6,354 nucleotides of DNA from Desulfobacter sp. GTDB taxonomy: Bacteria; Desulfobacterota; Desulfobacteria; Desulfobacterales; Desulfobacteraceae. Shown here piece after piece: positions 1 to 6,354 of this stretch (its first letter is position 1; each line of letters opens with the position of its first letter). Position numbers and translations under genes: made by a program. The DNA is taken from positions 1 through 6,354 of the forward strand of contig JAQYWJ010000131.1 of assembly GCA_030145005.1 (NCBI GenBank). Direction: 5' to 3'. The notes under the pieces are model-generated. The model was not told the DNA's origin. It searched no databases and saw only the letters and a list, made by a program, of their open reading frames with translations.

Positions 1-3000
1 CGTTTGTGTCCAAGCTGGATGCGGACGCATGTTTTTTTGACAAACTTTGCATTCACTGTTTTTTTCAGTACAGTTTCAATGTCAGTTAAGGCACGGGTCA
101 TATGGTCGGGGGAAAACTCCAGAACCAGTACATCCGGGGTAACATCCAAACGTTTGACCCCGGCCTTGATGGCAAAAATTCTAAGCATAATTTTCAGCAG
201 CATGTTTTCAGCAGGTTTTGGCAGTTTGCCATACCGGTCCACCAGCTCTTTTTTCATGTCGGCGATATCTGATACCCGGGTCAGCCTTGACAGTCTTCGG
301 TAAATTGTCAGACGCTGCTCCACCGATTCGATGTAATCATCGGGGAATCCCGATGACATGGATGCGTTGATTTCAGGTTCCAGGGGCTCGGTTACATGCT
401 CGCCCTTCATATCTTTGACTGCGTAGTCCAAAAGTTTAAGAAACATATCATAGCCCACGGCTGCAATATGACCGGACTGGGAGGCGCCTAACGCGGTACC
501 TGCTCCGCGAATCTGAAGGTCCTTCATGGCAATCTGGAATCCGGACCCAAGATCCCGGTGTTCCATGAGGGCTGCCAGCCGTTTTCTGGCATCCTTGGTA
601 AGCCGGGACTCATCTGAAATAAACAGATACGCGTAAGCCTGGTCGTCCCCCCGGCCGATACGGCCGCGCAGCTGGTAAATCTGGGACAGGCCGAAACGCT
701 CTGCCTTGTCTATAATCATGGTGTTTGCACTGGGTATATCAAGCCCCGATTCAATGATGGTGGTGCAGACCAGCACATTGATCTGTTGATGAATGAACTT
801 TTCCATCACCTTTTCAAGTTCGGTTTCGGACAATCTGCCGTGGGCCACACCGATTTTTGCATCGGGCACAAGTTTTTGTATGTTTTCAGCGGTCTTGAAT
901 ATGGTCTTTATATTGTTGTGAACAAAAAAGACCTGGCCCTTTCTATCCAGTTCTTTGATAACAGCTTCCCGGACTACGGCATCTTCGTATTTGGTGATGT
1001 ATGAAATTATGGGCTGACGGTCTGCGGGCGGGGTGGTAATTACGGAAATATCGCGCATACCGGTCAAAGACATGTGCAGGGTTCTTGGAATGGGTGTGGC
1101 AGACAGTGCCAGGACATCCACCGCAGTCCGTTTCTGTTTTAATTTTTCCTTGTGCTTGACTCCGAATCGCTGCTCCTCGTCAATAATTAAAAGCCCCAGG
1201 GATTTAAAAACCACATCCTTTTGCAAAAGTCTGTGGGTACCAATGACAATATCCACTGTACCGCCGGCGGTTCTTTTTAAAATATCGGTCTGTTCTTTTC
1301 TTGTGCGGAAACGGGACAGACATTCGATGGTGACCGGATAATCATTGAAACGGTCCCGGAACGTATTCAGATGCTGCTCGGCCAGGATGGTGGTGGGCAC
1401 CACCAACGCCACCTGCTTACCGTCGTTCACCGCCTTGAACGCGGCCCGGATGGCCACTTCGGTTTTTCCATAGCCCACGTCCCCGCAGACCAGCCGGTCC
1501 ATGGGCGTATCTTTTTCCATATCCAGGTGGACATCGTCTATGGCACGGAGCTGATCCTTTGTCTCTTCATAGGGAAATCCGGCTTCAAAATCATTGTAGT
1601 AATTATCCGGACAGCTGAATGAAAATCCTTTGGCCACTTTACGCCGGGCATACAGATCAAGCAGGCCTGCCGCCATTTTTTCAACTTCGGCCTTGGCCTT
1701 GGCCTTGGAATTTGTCCAGGACTTGGATCCTATTTTATCAAGCACAGGGGTGTAGCCGTCCACCCCGATATACTTGCCGATCACCTCCATCCTGTCCACG
1801 GGGACATAGAGCTTGTCATCATTCTGGTAAACCACCAGAATAAAATCCTGGGTGATGCCGGATACGGTAAGGCTGAAAAGGCCATCATACCGCCCTACCC
1901 CATGTTCTAAATGAACGACAAAATCGCCGTTTTTAAGCTCTTCAGGGGCAATGAACTCCGCTTTTAAGTCCCTCTTTGCAGACACCCTGCGCCGGATGCG
2001 TTTTCTGCCGAAAATCTCATCTTCGGTCACAATACTAAAATTTTCAAGGTCCGGGACAAAGCCGCAGCTTAAAGTGCCCACGGTAAAATATAAGCCGGGA
2101 TTCATGTCGGAAAGACAGGTAAAATTGCGGCAAAATTGCGGTTCTATGCCGTAGGGCGCAAGAAGTGCATTCAACCGCTTTGCCTGGGCATCCTGACTGA
2201 GTACAAACAAAATGTATTGAACATCCTGGTGCTGTTGCTCAATCCATTTCACTAAAGGGGTTAACGGTGTGGAATCTTTTGTCCTGTTGCGCAAAGATTC
2301 TGACAGCGCCCGGTTGTCTGAACAATTCAGAGAAAGAACGTTTGCTTTACTTTTGTCCTGTTCCAGCATGAGCGCTTTAAAACAAAGGGTTTTAGATGCA
2401 AAAAATTTTTCTTCGGCGGTTTGCCAGTCCCGGCAAATTGATTCCGGTGGCAGGCTTAATTGTTTTTCATCAGTCAGGGCATTAAAATGATGCCTTAAAC
2501 CGTCATGGAACTCCTCTGCCTTTGTGGGCAGTTCATCTGCATCATCCAGAATGAAAAAAGTATTTTCCGGCAGGTAATCGAACAATGTGGCCAAAGAATC
2601 ATACACAATGGGCAGCATGGACTCGATGCCGTCAAACCGACCTTTGTCCCGGATCTGGTTGACGTAATCCCGGATTCTGTCCGCCGTAAGTCCGGCCTGG
2701 GTGCCTGCCTTTCGCAGGCGGGCCTGGACATGGGGCAAACTTTGTTTTGTGATCACGGCTTCCGTGGCCGGGACAATAATGGTTTCAGCAAGTTCCTTTG
2801 TGCCGCGCTGGGTATAAGGCGAAAAATGGCGTATGGATTCCACAAGATCCCCGAAAAATTCCAGGCGCACCGGCTGTTTTAGTCCCGGAGAAAATATGTC
2901 AACAATACCGCCCCTGACCGCATACTCACCGGGGTCCTCAACAAGAGTGGACCTGGTATATCCGCTTGCTTCAAGATTTTCCAGCAACCTGTCCCTGTCA

Positions 3001-3419
3001 ATTTCTTCATTGGCCATGACCAGTTCAAAACTGTTTGTCATAACGTCTTTGGGCATCAGAAAAGATAACAGCGGATCAACATAAGTCACCAGAAGAAACC
3101 TGTCCCGGATTGTTTCACTAATGCTGAACAGGGCCGCAAGTCTTGAGGCGGATGTATCTTTATGAAAGGAAATGTTTTTGGCACCCGGATAATGGCTGCC
3201 AGGGAAAAAAATGATGCGCTGCCGGTCGGTCGGCATAAAAAATTGAAGATCGGAAATAAATGCCGTTGCTTTTTTTGCATCCGGCAAAACAACGACCAAA
3301 GGCTGGTTCACGCTGGAAAACAGCTGGGCAATCATCCATGCTTTTGGGGCATAGTTGTCACCCATGGCGAGCATGGTATGCTTATTTTTTTTCAACGAAT
3401 TTAAAATGGCATCAATCAT
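1..3419 (-). CDS. mfd: Transcription-repair coupling factor Mfd (3' end outside the window)
   Basis: Mfd is a DNA translocase that pushes stalled RNA polymerase off DNA lesions and recruits UvrA for nucleotide excision repair. The frame is open for 1139 codons and leaves the window before a stop; E. coli Mfd has 1148 residues, so only a short C-terminal piece should be missing. Domains in order: a UvrB-like N-terminal module with a degenerate nucleotide site (about 1-340; DPGEYAVRGG near 162-171); the CarD-like RNA polymerase-interacting domain (about 497-590; VVHLEHGVGRYDG from 501); a superfamily 2 translocase with Walker A GDVGYGKT (646-653), Walker B DEEQ (747-750), SATPIPRT (773-780) and motif VI GRIGRG (919-924); and the C-terminal TRCF domain (from about 1010; EPEINA). 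The ATG is preceded immediately by an in-frame TAA, so no longer start exists, and an AGGTG lies 6 nt upstream. No missing residue or frameshift was seen. The UvrB-like module lacks a working Walker A, which is normal for Mfd. Confidence 0.97.
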   Translation of the reverse strand, partial: MIDAILNSLKKNKHTMLAMGDNYAPKAWMIAQLFSSVNQPLVVVLPDAKKATAFISDLQFFMPTDRQRIIFFPGSHYPGAKNISFHKDTSASRLAALFSISETIRDRFLLVTYVDPLLSFLMPKDVMTNSFELVMANEEIDRDRLLENLEASGYTRSTLVEDPGEYAVRGGIVDIFSPGLKQPVRLEFFGDLVESIRHFSPYTQRGTKELAETIIVPATEAVITKQSLPHVQARLRKAGTQAGLTADRIRDYVNQIRDKGRFDGIESMLPIVYDSLATLFDYLPENTFFILDDADELPTKAEEFHDGLRHHFNALTDEKQLSLPPESICRDWQTAEEKFFASKTLCFKALMLEQDKSKANVLSLNCSDNRALSESLRNRTKDSTPLTPLVKWIEQQHQDVQYILFVLSQDAQAKRLNALLAPYGIEPQFCRNFTCLSDMNPGLYFTVGTLSCGFVPDLENFSIVTEDEIFGRKRIRRRVSAKRDLKAEFIAPEELKNGDFVVHLEHGVGRYDGLFSLTVSGITQDFILVVYQNDDKLYVPVDRMEVIGKYIGVDGYTPVLDKIGSKSWTNSKAKAKAEVEKMAAGLLDLYARRKVAKGFSFSCPDNYYNDFEAGFPYEETKDQLRAIDDVHLDMEKDTPMDRLVCGDVGYGKTEVAIRAAFKAVNDGKQVALVVPTTILAEQHLNTFRDRFNDYPVTIECLSRFRTRKEQTDILKRTAGGTVDIVIGTHRLLQKDVVFKSLGLLIIDEEQRFGVKHKEKLKQKRTAVDVLALSATPIPRTLHMSLTGMRDISVITTPPADRQPIISYITKYEDAVVREAVIKELDRKGQVFFVHNNIKTIFKTAENIQKLVPDAKIGVAHGRLSETELEKVMEKFIHQQINVLVCTTIIESGLDIPSANTMIIDKAERFGLSQIYQLRGRIGRGDDQAYAYLFISDESRLTKDARKRLAALMEHRDLGSGFQIAMKDLQIRGAGTALGASQSGHIAAVGYDMFLKLLDYAVKDMKGEHVTEPLEPEINASMSSGFPDDYIESVEQRLTIYRRLSRLTRVSDIADMKKELVDRYGKLPKPAENMLLKIMLRIFAIKAGVKRLDVTPDVLVLEFSPDHMTRALTDIETVLKKTVNAKFVKKTCVRIQLGHK

Positions 3420-3425
3420 TTAAAG

Positions 3426-3430
3426 CACCT
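3426..3430 (-). promoter_or_regulatory. Ribosome binding site of mfd
   Basis: On the minus strand AGGTG stands 6 nt before the ATG at 3419. A TAA stop directly abuts this ATG in the same frame, so the site and the stop together fix the start of mfd. Confidence 0.65.
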
Positions 3431-3454
3431 GGGCATTTTTAAAACAAAGTTGAG

Positions 3455-3483
3455 AATTTATCATCCAGGTACCAAGTGTGCAA
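3455..3483 (-). promoter_or_regulatory. Candidate sigma-70-type promoter for mfd
   Basis: On the minus strand TTGCAC (3483-3478) and TAAATT (3460-3455) are separated by exactly 17 nt, and the -10 box lies about 35 nt upstream of the mfd start. The match is 3 of 6 at the -35 box and 4 of 6 at the -10 box, so this is weak evidence. It is supported mainly by the ideal spacing and by the lack of any better candidate between the palindrome and the gene. If real, mfd is transcribed independently of xerD. Confidence 0.3.
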
Positions 3484-3495
3484 GTTCTAAACTTG
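3481..3495. repeat. Small perfect inverted repeat overlapping the candidate mfd -35 box
   Basis: CAAGTT, a CTA spacer, then AACTTG: a perfect 6-bp inverted repeat. It covers half of the candidate -35 box and touches the left edge of the 128-bp palindrome. It could be an operator half-site pair or a chance hairpin; no regulator can be named. Confidence 0.35.
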
Positions 3496-3622
3496 ATGGC
3501 GTCGTAAAAATTCTCCGCCGACTGCGTTATGGCGCCTGACCAGACGCTCGACGTACTATATGCATGCCTTCGCCCCTGGCCAGACACCATGCCTTGTAGG
3601 CGAAAATTTTTACTTAGCCATC
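3495..3622. repeat. 128-bp imperfect palindrome (REP/MITE-like) between xerD and mfd
   Basis: The outer arms are 3495-3519 and 3599-3622. Read toward each other they share GATGGC, then GTAAAAATT, then a C-rich GCC end, with a few mismatches and one gap. The pairing resumes inside: 3529-3543 (ATGGCGCCTGACCAG) matches the reverse complement of 3576-3590 (ATGGTGTCTGGCCAG) at 12 of 15 positions. The symmetry axis is near 3558-3559. No open frame of note is present. It fills most of the 242-bp gap and lies 40 bp past the xerD stop. It could be a non-autonomous mobile or REP-type repeat, or act as a long RNA hairpin protecting or ending the xerD transcript. The palindrome is seen directly; its mobility is inferred. 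Confidence 0.8.
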
Positions 3623-3661
3623 GGTTTGGCTTTTTAGGTGTTCATCAAAATTTTTCCGCCA

Positions 3662-4549
3662 CTATTTTCTAGGGTGAAATGCATGATGCATTTTAATCAG
3701 GTAATCGCGTGAAATATGGGTATAAATCTGGGTGGTTGAAATATCGGAATGGCCAAGCATGGTCTGGACCGAACGCAGGTCTGCCCCACCCTCTATCAGG
3801 TGGGTGGCAAAGGAGTGCCGCAGGGTATGGGGGGAGACAGGCCGGGCAATGCCGGCAACAAGCGCATGTTTTTTTATAATTTTCCAGAATGCCTGGCGGG
3901 TCATGGGCTTTCCTGCCCTTGCAATAAACAGAAAGTCACTTGAAAGCTGCTTTAATGCCTTGGGACGCCCCTGCTCCAGCCAAAGCCTTGCCGCATCTTT
4001 GGCCTTTGAACCAATGGGCACAATTCTCTCTTTGGCGCCTTTGCCCATGACCCTGACAAGACCTGCGTCCAGATTCACGTCAACCACTTTTAAAAATATG
4101 AGTTCTGAGACCCGAAGCCCGGCCCCGTACATGATTTCCATCATGGCAAGATTTCTTTGCCCTTTAGGTGTTGTGACATCACAGGCGTCCAAAAGCGCTT
4201 CCACCTCATTGACGGAGATGACCCCCGGCAGATGTCGACCGGTTTTGGGAATATTAATATCTTTTAAGGGGTTGACAGATATCAATTTCTCTGCTGTCAG
4301 GTATTTATAAAACCCCCTGATGGAAATCAGGTGCCTGGCCCTGGATTTGGCTGACAGGCCCTGGCGGGTAAGATAAACCAGCCATCCAAGAATAGCCGTG
4401 GTGTCGGCATTACCAAGATCCTCAATCCCGTTGTCAGACAGATAATTGATATATGAGGCCAAATCTGTCCCATAGGCTGTAATGCTGTTGGCAGAAAGCC
4501 CTTTTTCTATGGTCAGATAATCCATATATGTGTCTACCATTTCATGCAT
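3662..4549 (-). CDS. xerD: Tyrosine recombinase XerD
   Basis: This site-specific recombinase acts with XerC at the dif site, under FtsK control, to resolve chromosome dimers before cell division. The protein has 295 residues, the usual Xer length. The N-terminal SAM-like core-binding domain spans about 1-90 (YLTIEKGLSANSITAYGTDL) and the catalytic domain about 105-290. All six catalytic residues are visible: R146 in GAGLRVSEL, K170 in VMGKGAKER, H241 and R244 in SPHTLRHSFATHL, H267 in LGHSDISTTQ, and the nucleophile Y276 in QIYTH. The FHPRK ending resembles the HPR tail of XerD, which favours XerD over XerC, though a phage integrase or a lone Xer cannot be excluded without a tree. The ATG at 4549 is chosen because AAAGGA lies 7 nt upstream; M4 and M9 are weaker alternatives. 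Long palindromes lie on both sides. Confidence 0.93.
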   Translation of the reverse strand: MHEMVDTYMDYLTIEKGLSANSITAYGTDLASYINYLSDNGIEDLGNADTTAILGWLVYLTRQGLSAKSRARHLISIRGFYKYLTAEKLISVNPLKDINIPKTGRHLPGVISVNEVEALLDACDVTTPKGQRNLAMMEIMYGAGLRVSELIFLKVVDVNLDAGLVRVMGKGAKERIVPIGSKAKDAARLWLEQGRPKALKQLSSDFLFIARAGKPMTRQAFWKIIKKHALVAGIARPVSPHTLRHSFATHLIEGGADLRSVQTMLGHSDISTTQIYTHISRDYLIKMHHAFHPRK

Positions 4550-4556
4550 GGTTTAA

Positions 4557-4562
4557 TCCTTT
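4557..4562 (-). promoter_or_regulatory. Ribosome binding site of xerD
   Basis: AAAGGA on the minus strand stands 7 nt before the ATG at 4549. It sits only 4 bp from the edge of the 126-bp palindrome, so a structure formed by that palindrome in an mRNA could influence access to this site. Confidence 0.65.
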
Positions 4563-4566
4563 AGCA

Positions 4567-4692
4567 GTGTTTGGACGAAAAGTCACTCATCTGCGGCGTT
4601 GCAGAACAATTTGCAATCCTCACAACCTTCCAGGTTGCTCCGGTTACAAATTTTCCTGCGCCTTGCATCTGGGCAACTTTTCGTCCAAACAC
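4567..4692. repeat. 126-bp imperfect palindrome with perfect 17-bp ends, upstream of xerD
   Basis: The outer arms 4567-4583 (GTGTTTGGACGAAAAGT) and 4676-4692 are exact reverse complements over 17 bp. Pairing continues imperfectly inward: AATTTG at 4608-4613 faces CAAATT at 4647-4652. The centre is a perfect hairpin, CAACCT (4623-4628), a TCC loop, and AGGTTG (4632-4637). The symmetry axis is at about 4630 throughout, so this is one structure and not chance arms. It fills most of the gap between the SUMF1-like gene and xerD, 27 bp past the stop of the former. It may be a REP/MITE-like element, a transcript-end hairpin, or both. No T-run follows it on either strand as in a classical terminator, and I see no convincing promoter inside it. 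Confidence 0.85.
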
Positions 4693-4719
4693 ACGTTTTC
4701 GTTCAGAGACTAGATATGT

Positions 4720-6354
4720 TTACTGGAAAAGTTCGGAAATACACCGAAAGCCGATGATGTTGGCAGTGGTCTCTGGAGGGAACAGGCCCCGGGAACTTAT
4801 GGTGACTGAGTCCTTGGCATTCCAGGCCCCGCCTTTGGCCACATTGAACAACTTGGTTTTACGGGTGGCAAAAGGAGGGGACTGGGTGTCGGCTGTCCAT
4901 TCCATGACATTGCCCAGCATATCAACCATGCCAAAAACATTGGCAGCATGGTCATAGTCGTCCACTGGACCTGTATCTGCAAGGCCTGAAAATTCAATAT
5001 TCAATGCGCCTGAATCAAACTGATTGCCCCAAGGATATTTTAAAGCCATGTCCGTGCGGGCAGCAGCCTCCCACTCGGCTTCCGTGGGCAGACGCCGACC
5101 GATCCAGGAGGCATAGGCAAAGGCATCATCAACACTGATTTGAACCACGGGATGGTTTCTTTTACCGTAAAGGGTGGAGCCGGGGCCTAACGGCTGGTAC
5201 CAGCAGGCCCCTTTAACAATGGAAGATCCGGCCTGTTTGCTCCAGGTCACTTTTCCCCCTTGTTTTTTAAACCGGGAATGATAAACCGTTCCAACCCCTT
5301 TTCTTTCAGCTGTGGTGACATACCCTGTCTGTTCAATAAAAATTTCAAATAAAGCATTGGTCACCGGATATTTGCCCATATACACCTTGGGCATGTCAAA
5401 GGGCTGTAATGCCAGACTGGATTTCAAGGATTTTTCCGTGCCGATGGTATAGGTACCTGCGGGGATAATGATATAAGCATTAAATTTTTTTTCACGCTCT
5501 CCCAAAAAGTCGTCAAACTCTTCGGCAAGCTCCCGGGCATTTCTAAACTCCTCAAGGGCTTTAAGCTCTTCTTCATCAAGCTCGTCAAGCTCTTCTAAGT
5601 CCTCGTCCTCACCTAAATCGACTTCTTCTAACTCCTGATCCTCGTCAAGCTCAATGTCTTCTATTTCTTCAAGGGACTCATCATCATCCAGCTCAACATT
5701 TTCTATTTCCGTATCCTCATCAATCTCTTCCAACTCTTCAAGGTCTTCATCCTCGTCAAGTTCGATATCTTCGATCTGTTGATCTTCATCTATCTCTTCG
5801 ACTTCGTCATCATTGATTTCTTCTATTTCAACATCATCATCTATCTCTTCAATCTGCTCATCAAGGAAGTCTTCGTCCACCTCTTCAAGGTCTTCATCCT
5901 CATTAATTTCAATCTCTTCAATTTCAGCATCTTCACCAATATCCTCAATCTCAACGTCACCTTCGAGGGCGCCGTCACCATCACGGCCTGTTCCGTCGTG
6001 GCCATCAAAAATTCCGGCGCCAAGCCGGTCCAACACCTTTTTAATCTCTTCTATGATGTCAGTTGACTCATTATCGGCATCAGGAGACTGAATTTTATCC
6101 AGAAATTCAGCCACGGCGTTAAGCACATCAGAGGCTTTGGTGAGATCAAATTCATCGGTTTTTACGGCATCGCTGAAAGATTGCAGAAGGCTGTTTTTAG
6201 CATCTTCCGTCATATCAAAGACATTTGACTCGGTCAGCGTTATGTCCTCAGAATTAAGGCCGTTTGTGGACAATTTTTTCAAGTCGGCATTGATGGACGA
6301 TTTAAGACTGGAAAAATTTCTTCTTTTGGATTTTATTTTTGCAGGATCATCCCC
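4720..6354 (-). CDS. SUMF1/FGE-like domain protein with long acidic repeat region (5' end outside the window)
   Basis: Specific function unknown. A TTG start at 6282 would give 520 residues, but it has no Shine-Dalgarno and the frame stays open to the right edge, adding at least 24 basic or polar residues, so the gene is probably cut by the window. Numbered from that TTG: 1-106 polar; 107-245 almost only Asp, Glu, Ile, Leu and Val; 246-268 a charged, probably helical linker; 269-518 an FGE-sulfatase (SUMF1, C-type-lectin-like) domain. Its hallmarks are IIIPAGTYTIGT, YPVTNALFEIF, HPVVQISVDDAFAYASWIGR, RLPTEAEWEAAAR, YPWGN, GNVMEW (457-462), KGGAWN and IGFRC. Aligned by eye to human FGE, C336 and C341 fall on A489 and T494, so formylglycine formation is unlikely. 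Such domains also serve in binding and in other enzymes. No signal peptide or membrane segment is visible, though the true N-terminus is unseen. xerD follows 170 bp downstream on the same strand; no functional link is evident. Confidence 0.85.
   Translation of the reverse strand, partial: GDDPAKIKSKRRNFSSLKSSINADLKKLSTNGLNSEDITLTESNVFDMTEDAKNSLLQSFSDAVKTDEFDLTKASDVLNAVAEFLDKIQSPDADNESTDIIEEIKKVLDRLGAGIFDGHDGTGRDGDGALEGDVEIEDIGEDAEIEEIEINEDEDLEEVDEDFLDEQIEEIDDDVEIEEINDDEVEEIDEDQQIEDIELDEDEDLEELEEIDEDTEIENVELDDDESLEEIEDIELDEDQELEEVDLGEDEDLEELDELDEEELKALEEFRNARELAEEFDDFLGEREKKFNAYIIIPAGTYTIGTEKSLKSSLALQPFDMPKVYMGKYPVTNALFEIFIEQTGYVTTAERKGVGTVYHSRFKKQGGKVTWSKQAGSSIVKGACWYQPLGPGSTLYGKRNHPVVQISVDDAFAYASWIGRRLPTEAEWEAAARTDMALKYPWGNQFDSGALNIEFSGLADTGPVDDYDHAANVFGMVDMLGNVMEWTADTQSPPFATRKTKLFNVAKGGAWNAKDSVTISSRGLFPPETTANIIGFRCISELFQ
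5548..5964 (-). repeat. Acidic degenerate peptide repeats within the SUMF1-like gene
   Basis: About 139 codons (residues 107-245 from the TTG) encode degenerate units of about 8-14 residues of the form [L/I]-E-[E/D]-[I/V/L] followed by a D/E-rich run. Examples are IEEIDDDV, VEEIDEDQQ, IEDIELDEDED, LEELEEIDEDT and LEEVDLGEDED. Basic residues are essentially absent between 107 and 240. The aliphatic residue every three to four positions could give short amphipathic helices or strands, but a disordered, cation-binding polyanion is equally possible. On the plus strand the region is a C- and T-rich tract of TCT, TCA and CTC triplets, whose antisense frames read as serine-rich peptides and should not be taken as genes. 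Confidence 0.85.
5734..5901. repeat. Exact 21-bp direct repeat pair in the acidic tract
   Basis: The 21-bp sequences at 5734-5754 and 5881-5901 are identical and lie 147 bp apart. That is exactly 49 codons, so both encode the same EDEDLEE segment. Such in-frame identity fits recent duplication within the tract, and recombination between the copies would delete 49 codons without a frameshift. Confidence 0.8.

Noticed and set aside
1689..1706. Three tandem copies of GGCCTT in mfd
   Set aside because: They encode KAKAKA (residues 572-577) in the helical segment between the polymerase-binding and translocase domains, where Mfd is naturally rich in Lys and Ala, and the run is too short to suggest anything more.
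2495..2882. Overlapping open frames on both strands of 78 and 125 codons
   Set aside because: Both lie inside the continuous mfd reading frame and show no family features.
3616..3635. Small hairpin AGCCA-TCGGTT-TGGCT followed by T residues, terminator-like on the plus strand
   Set aside because: There is no plus-strand gene to terminate, the stem is only 5 bp, and on the minus strand, where xerD ends, it has no T-run directly after it.
3732..4310. Plus-strand 192-codon open frame opposite xerD
   Set aside because: It is the antisense of a clear, complete xerD, shows no recognisable domain, and is of the kind often produced opposite GC-rich third positions.
3495..4692. A dif site, integron attC site or CRISPR repeats in the intergenic palindromes
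   Set aside because: No 28-bp dif-like pair of XerC/XerD arms with a 6-bp centre is evident, no integron integrase or attC core sites are visible, and the two palindromes are single copies of different sequence, not a regularly spaced array.
4720..5475. Diversity-generating retroelement target protein (SUMF1-like C-type lectin fold)
   Set aside because: The C-terminal codons are not enriched for the AAC/AAT variable positions typical of such targets, and no template repeat or reverse transcriptase is present in the window.
5779..6091. Plus-strand serine-rich and Phe/Ile-rich open frames of 92-95 codons
   Set aside because: They are the antisense readings of the acidic Glu/Asp codon tract, which turns into Ser/Ile/Phe-rich low-complexity sequence in other frames.

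Overview
This is a 6.35-kb stretch of bacterial chromosome. All three genes lie on the minus strand, in the order SUMF1/FGE-like protein (4720 to the right edge), xerD (3662-4549) and mfd (left edge to 3419). Protein style, moderate GC content, Shine-Dalgarno sites and the long intergenic palindromes suggest a Desulfobacterota (Desulfobacteraceae-like) sulfate reducer. That placement is an impression from sequence style and has not been tested by a search.

Positions 1-3419 hold nearly all of mfd, the transcription-repair coupling factor. The frame is open for 1139 codons and runs off the left edge, so only the last few tens of residues should be missing. UvrB-like, RNA-polymerase-interacting, translocase and C-terminal TRCF domains are all recognisable with intact motifs. 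Positions 3420-3661 are non-coding. They hold a weak promoter candidate with a small hairpin over its -35 box, then a 128-bp imperfect palindrome (3495-3622). Positions 3662-4549 encode a complete XerD with all six catalytic residues. Positions 4550-4719 are non-coding and hold a second palindrome of almost the same length (126 bp, 4567-4692), with perfect 17-bp ends and a different sequence.

From 4720 to the right edge is a gene for a protein with an unusual layout: a basic and polar N-terminal part, about 140 residues built almost only of Asp, Glu, Ile, Leu and Val in degenerate repeats of 8-14 residues, then a C-terminal SUMF1/FGE-fold domain. The two cysteines used by true formylglycine-generating enzymes appear to be replaced. 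The frame is open to the right edge, so the true start is probably outside the window.

Mfd (repair and RNA polymerase release) and XerD (chromosome dimer resolution) are both genome-maintenance proteins, but the 240-bp gap and the palindromes argue against a tight operon. I find no CRISPR array, tRNA, rRNA, transposase or toxin-antitoxin pair. The least ordinary items are the acidic SUMF1-like protein and the two palindromes that bracket xerD.
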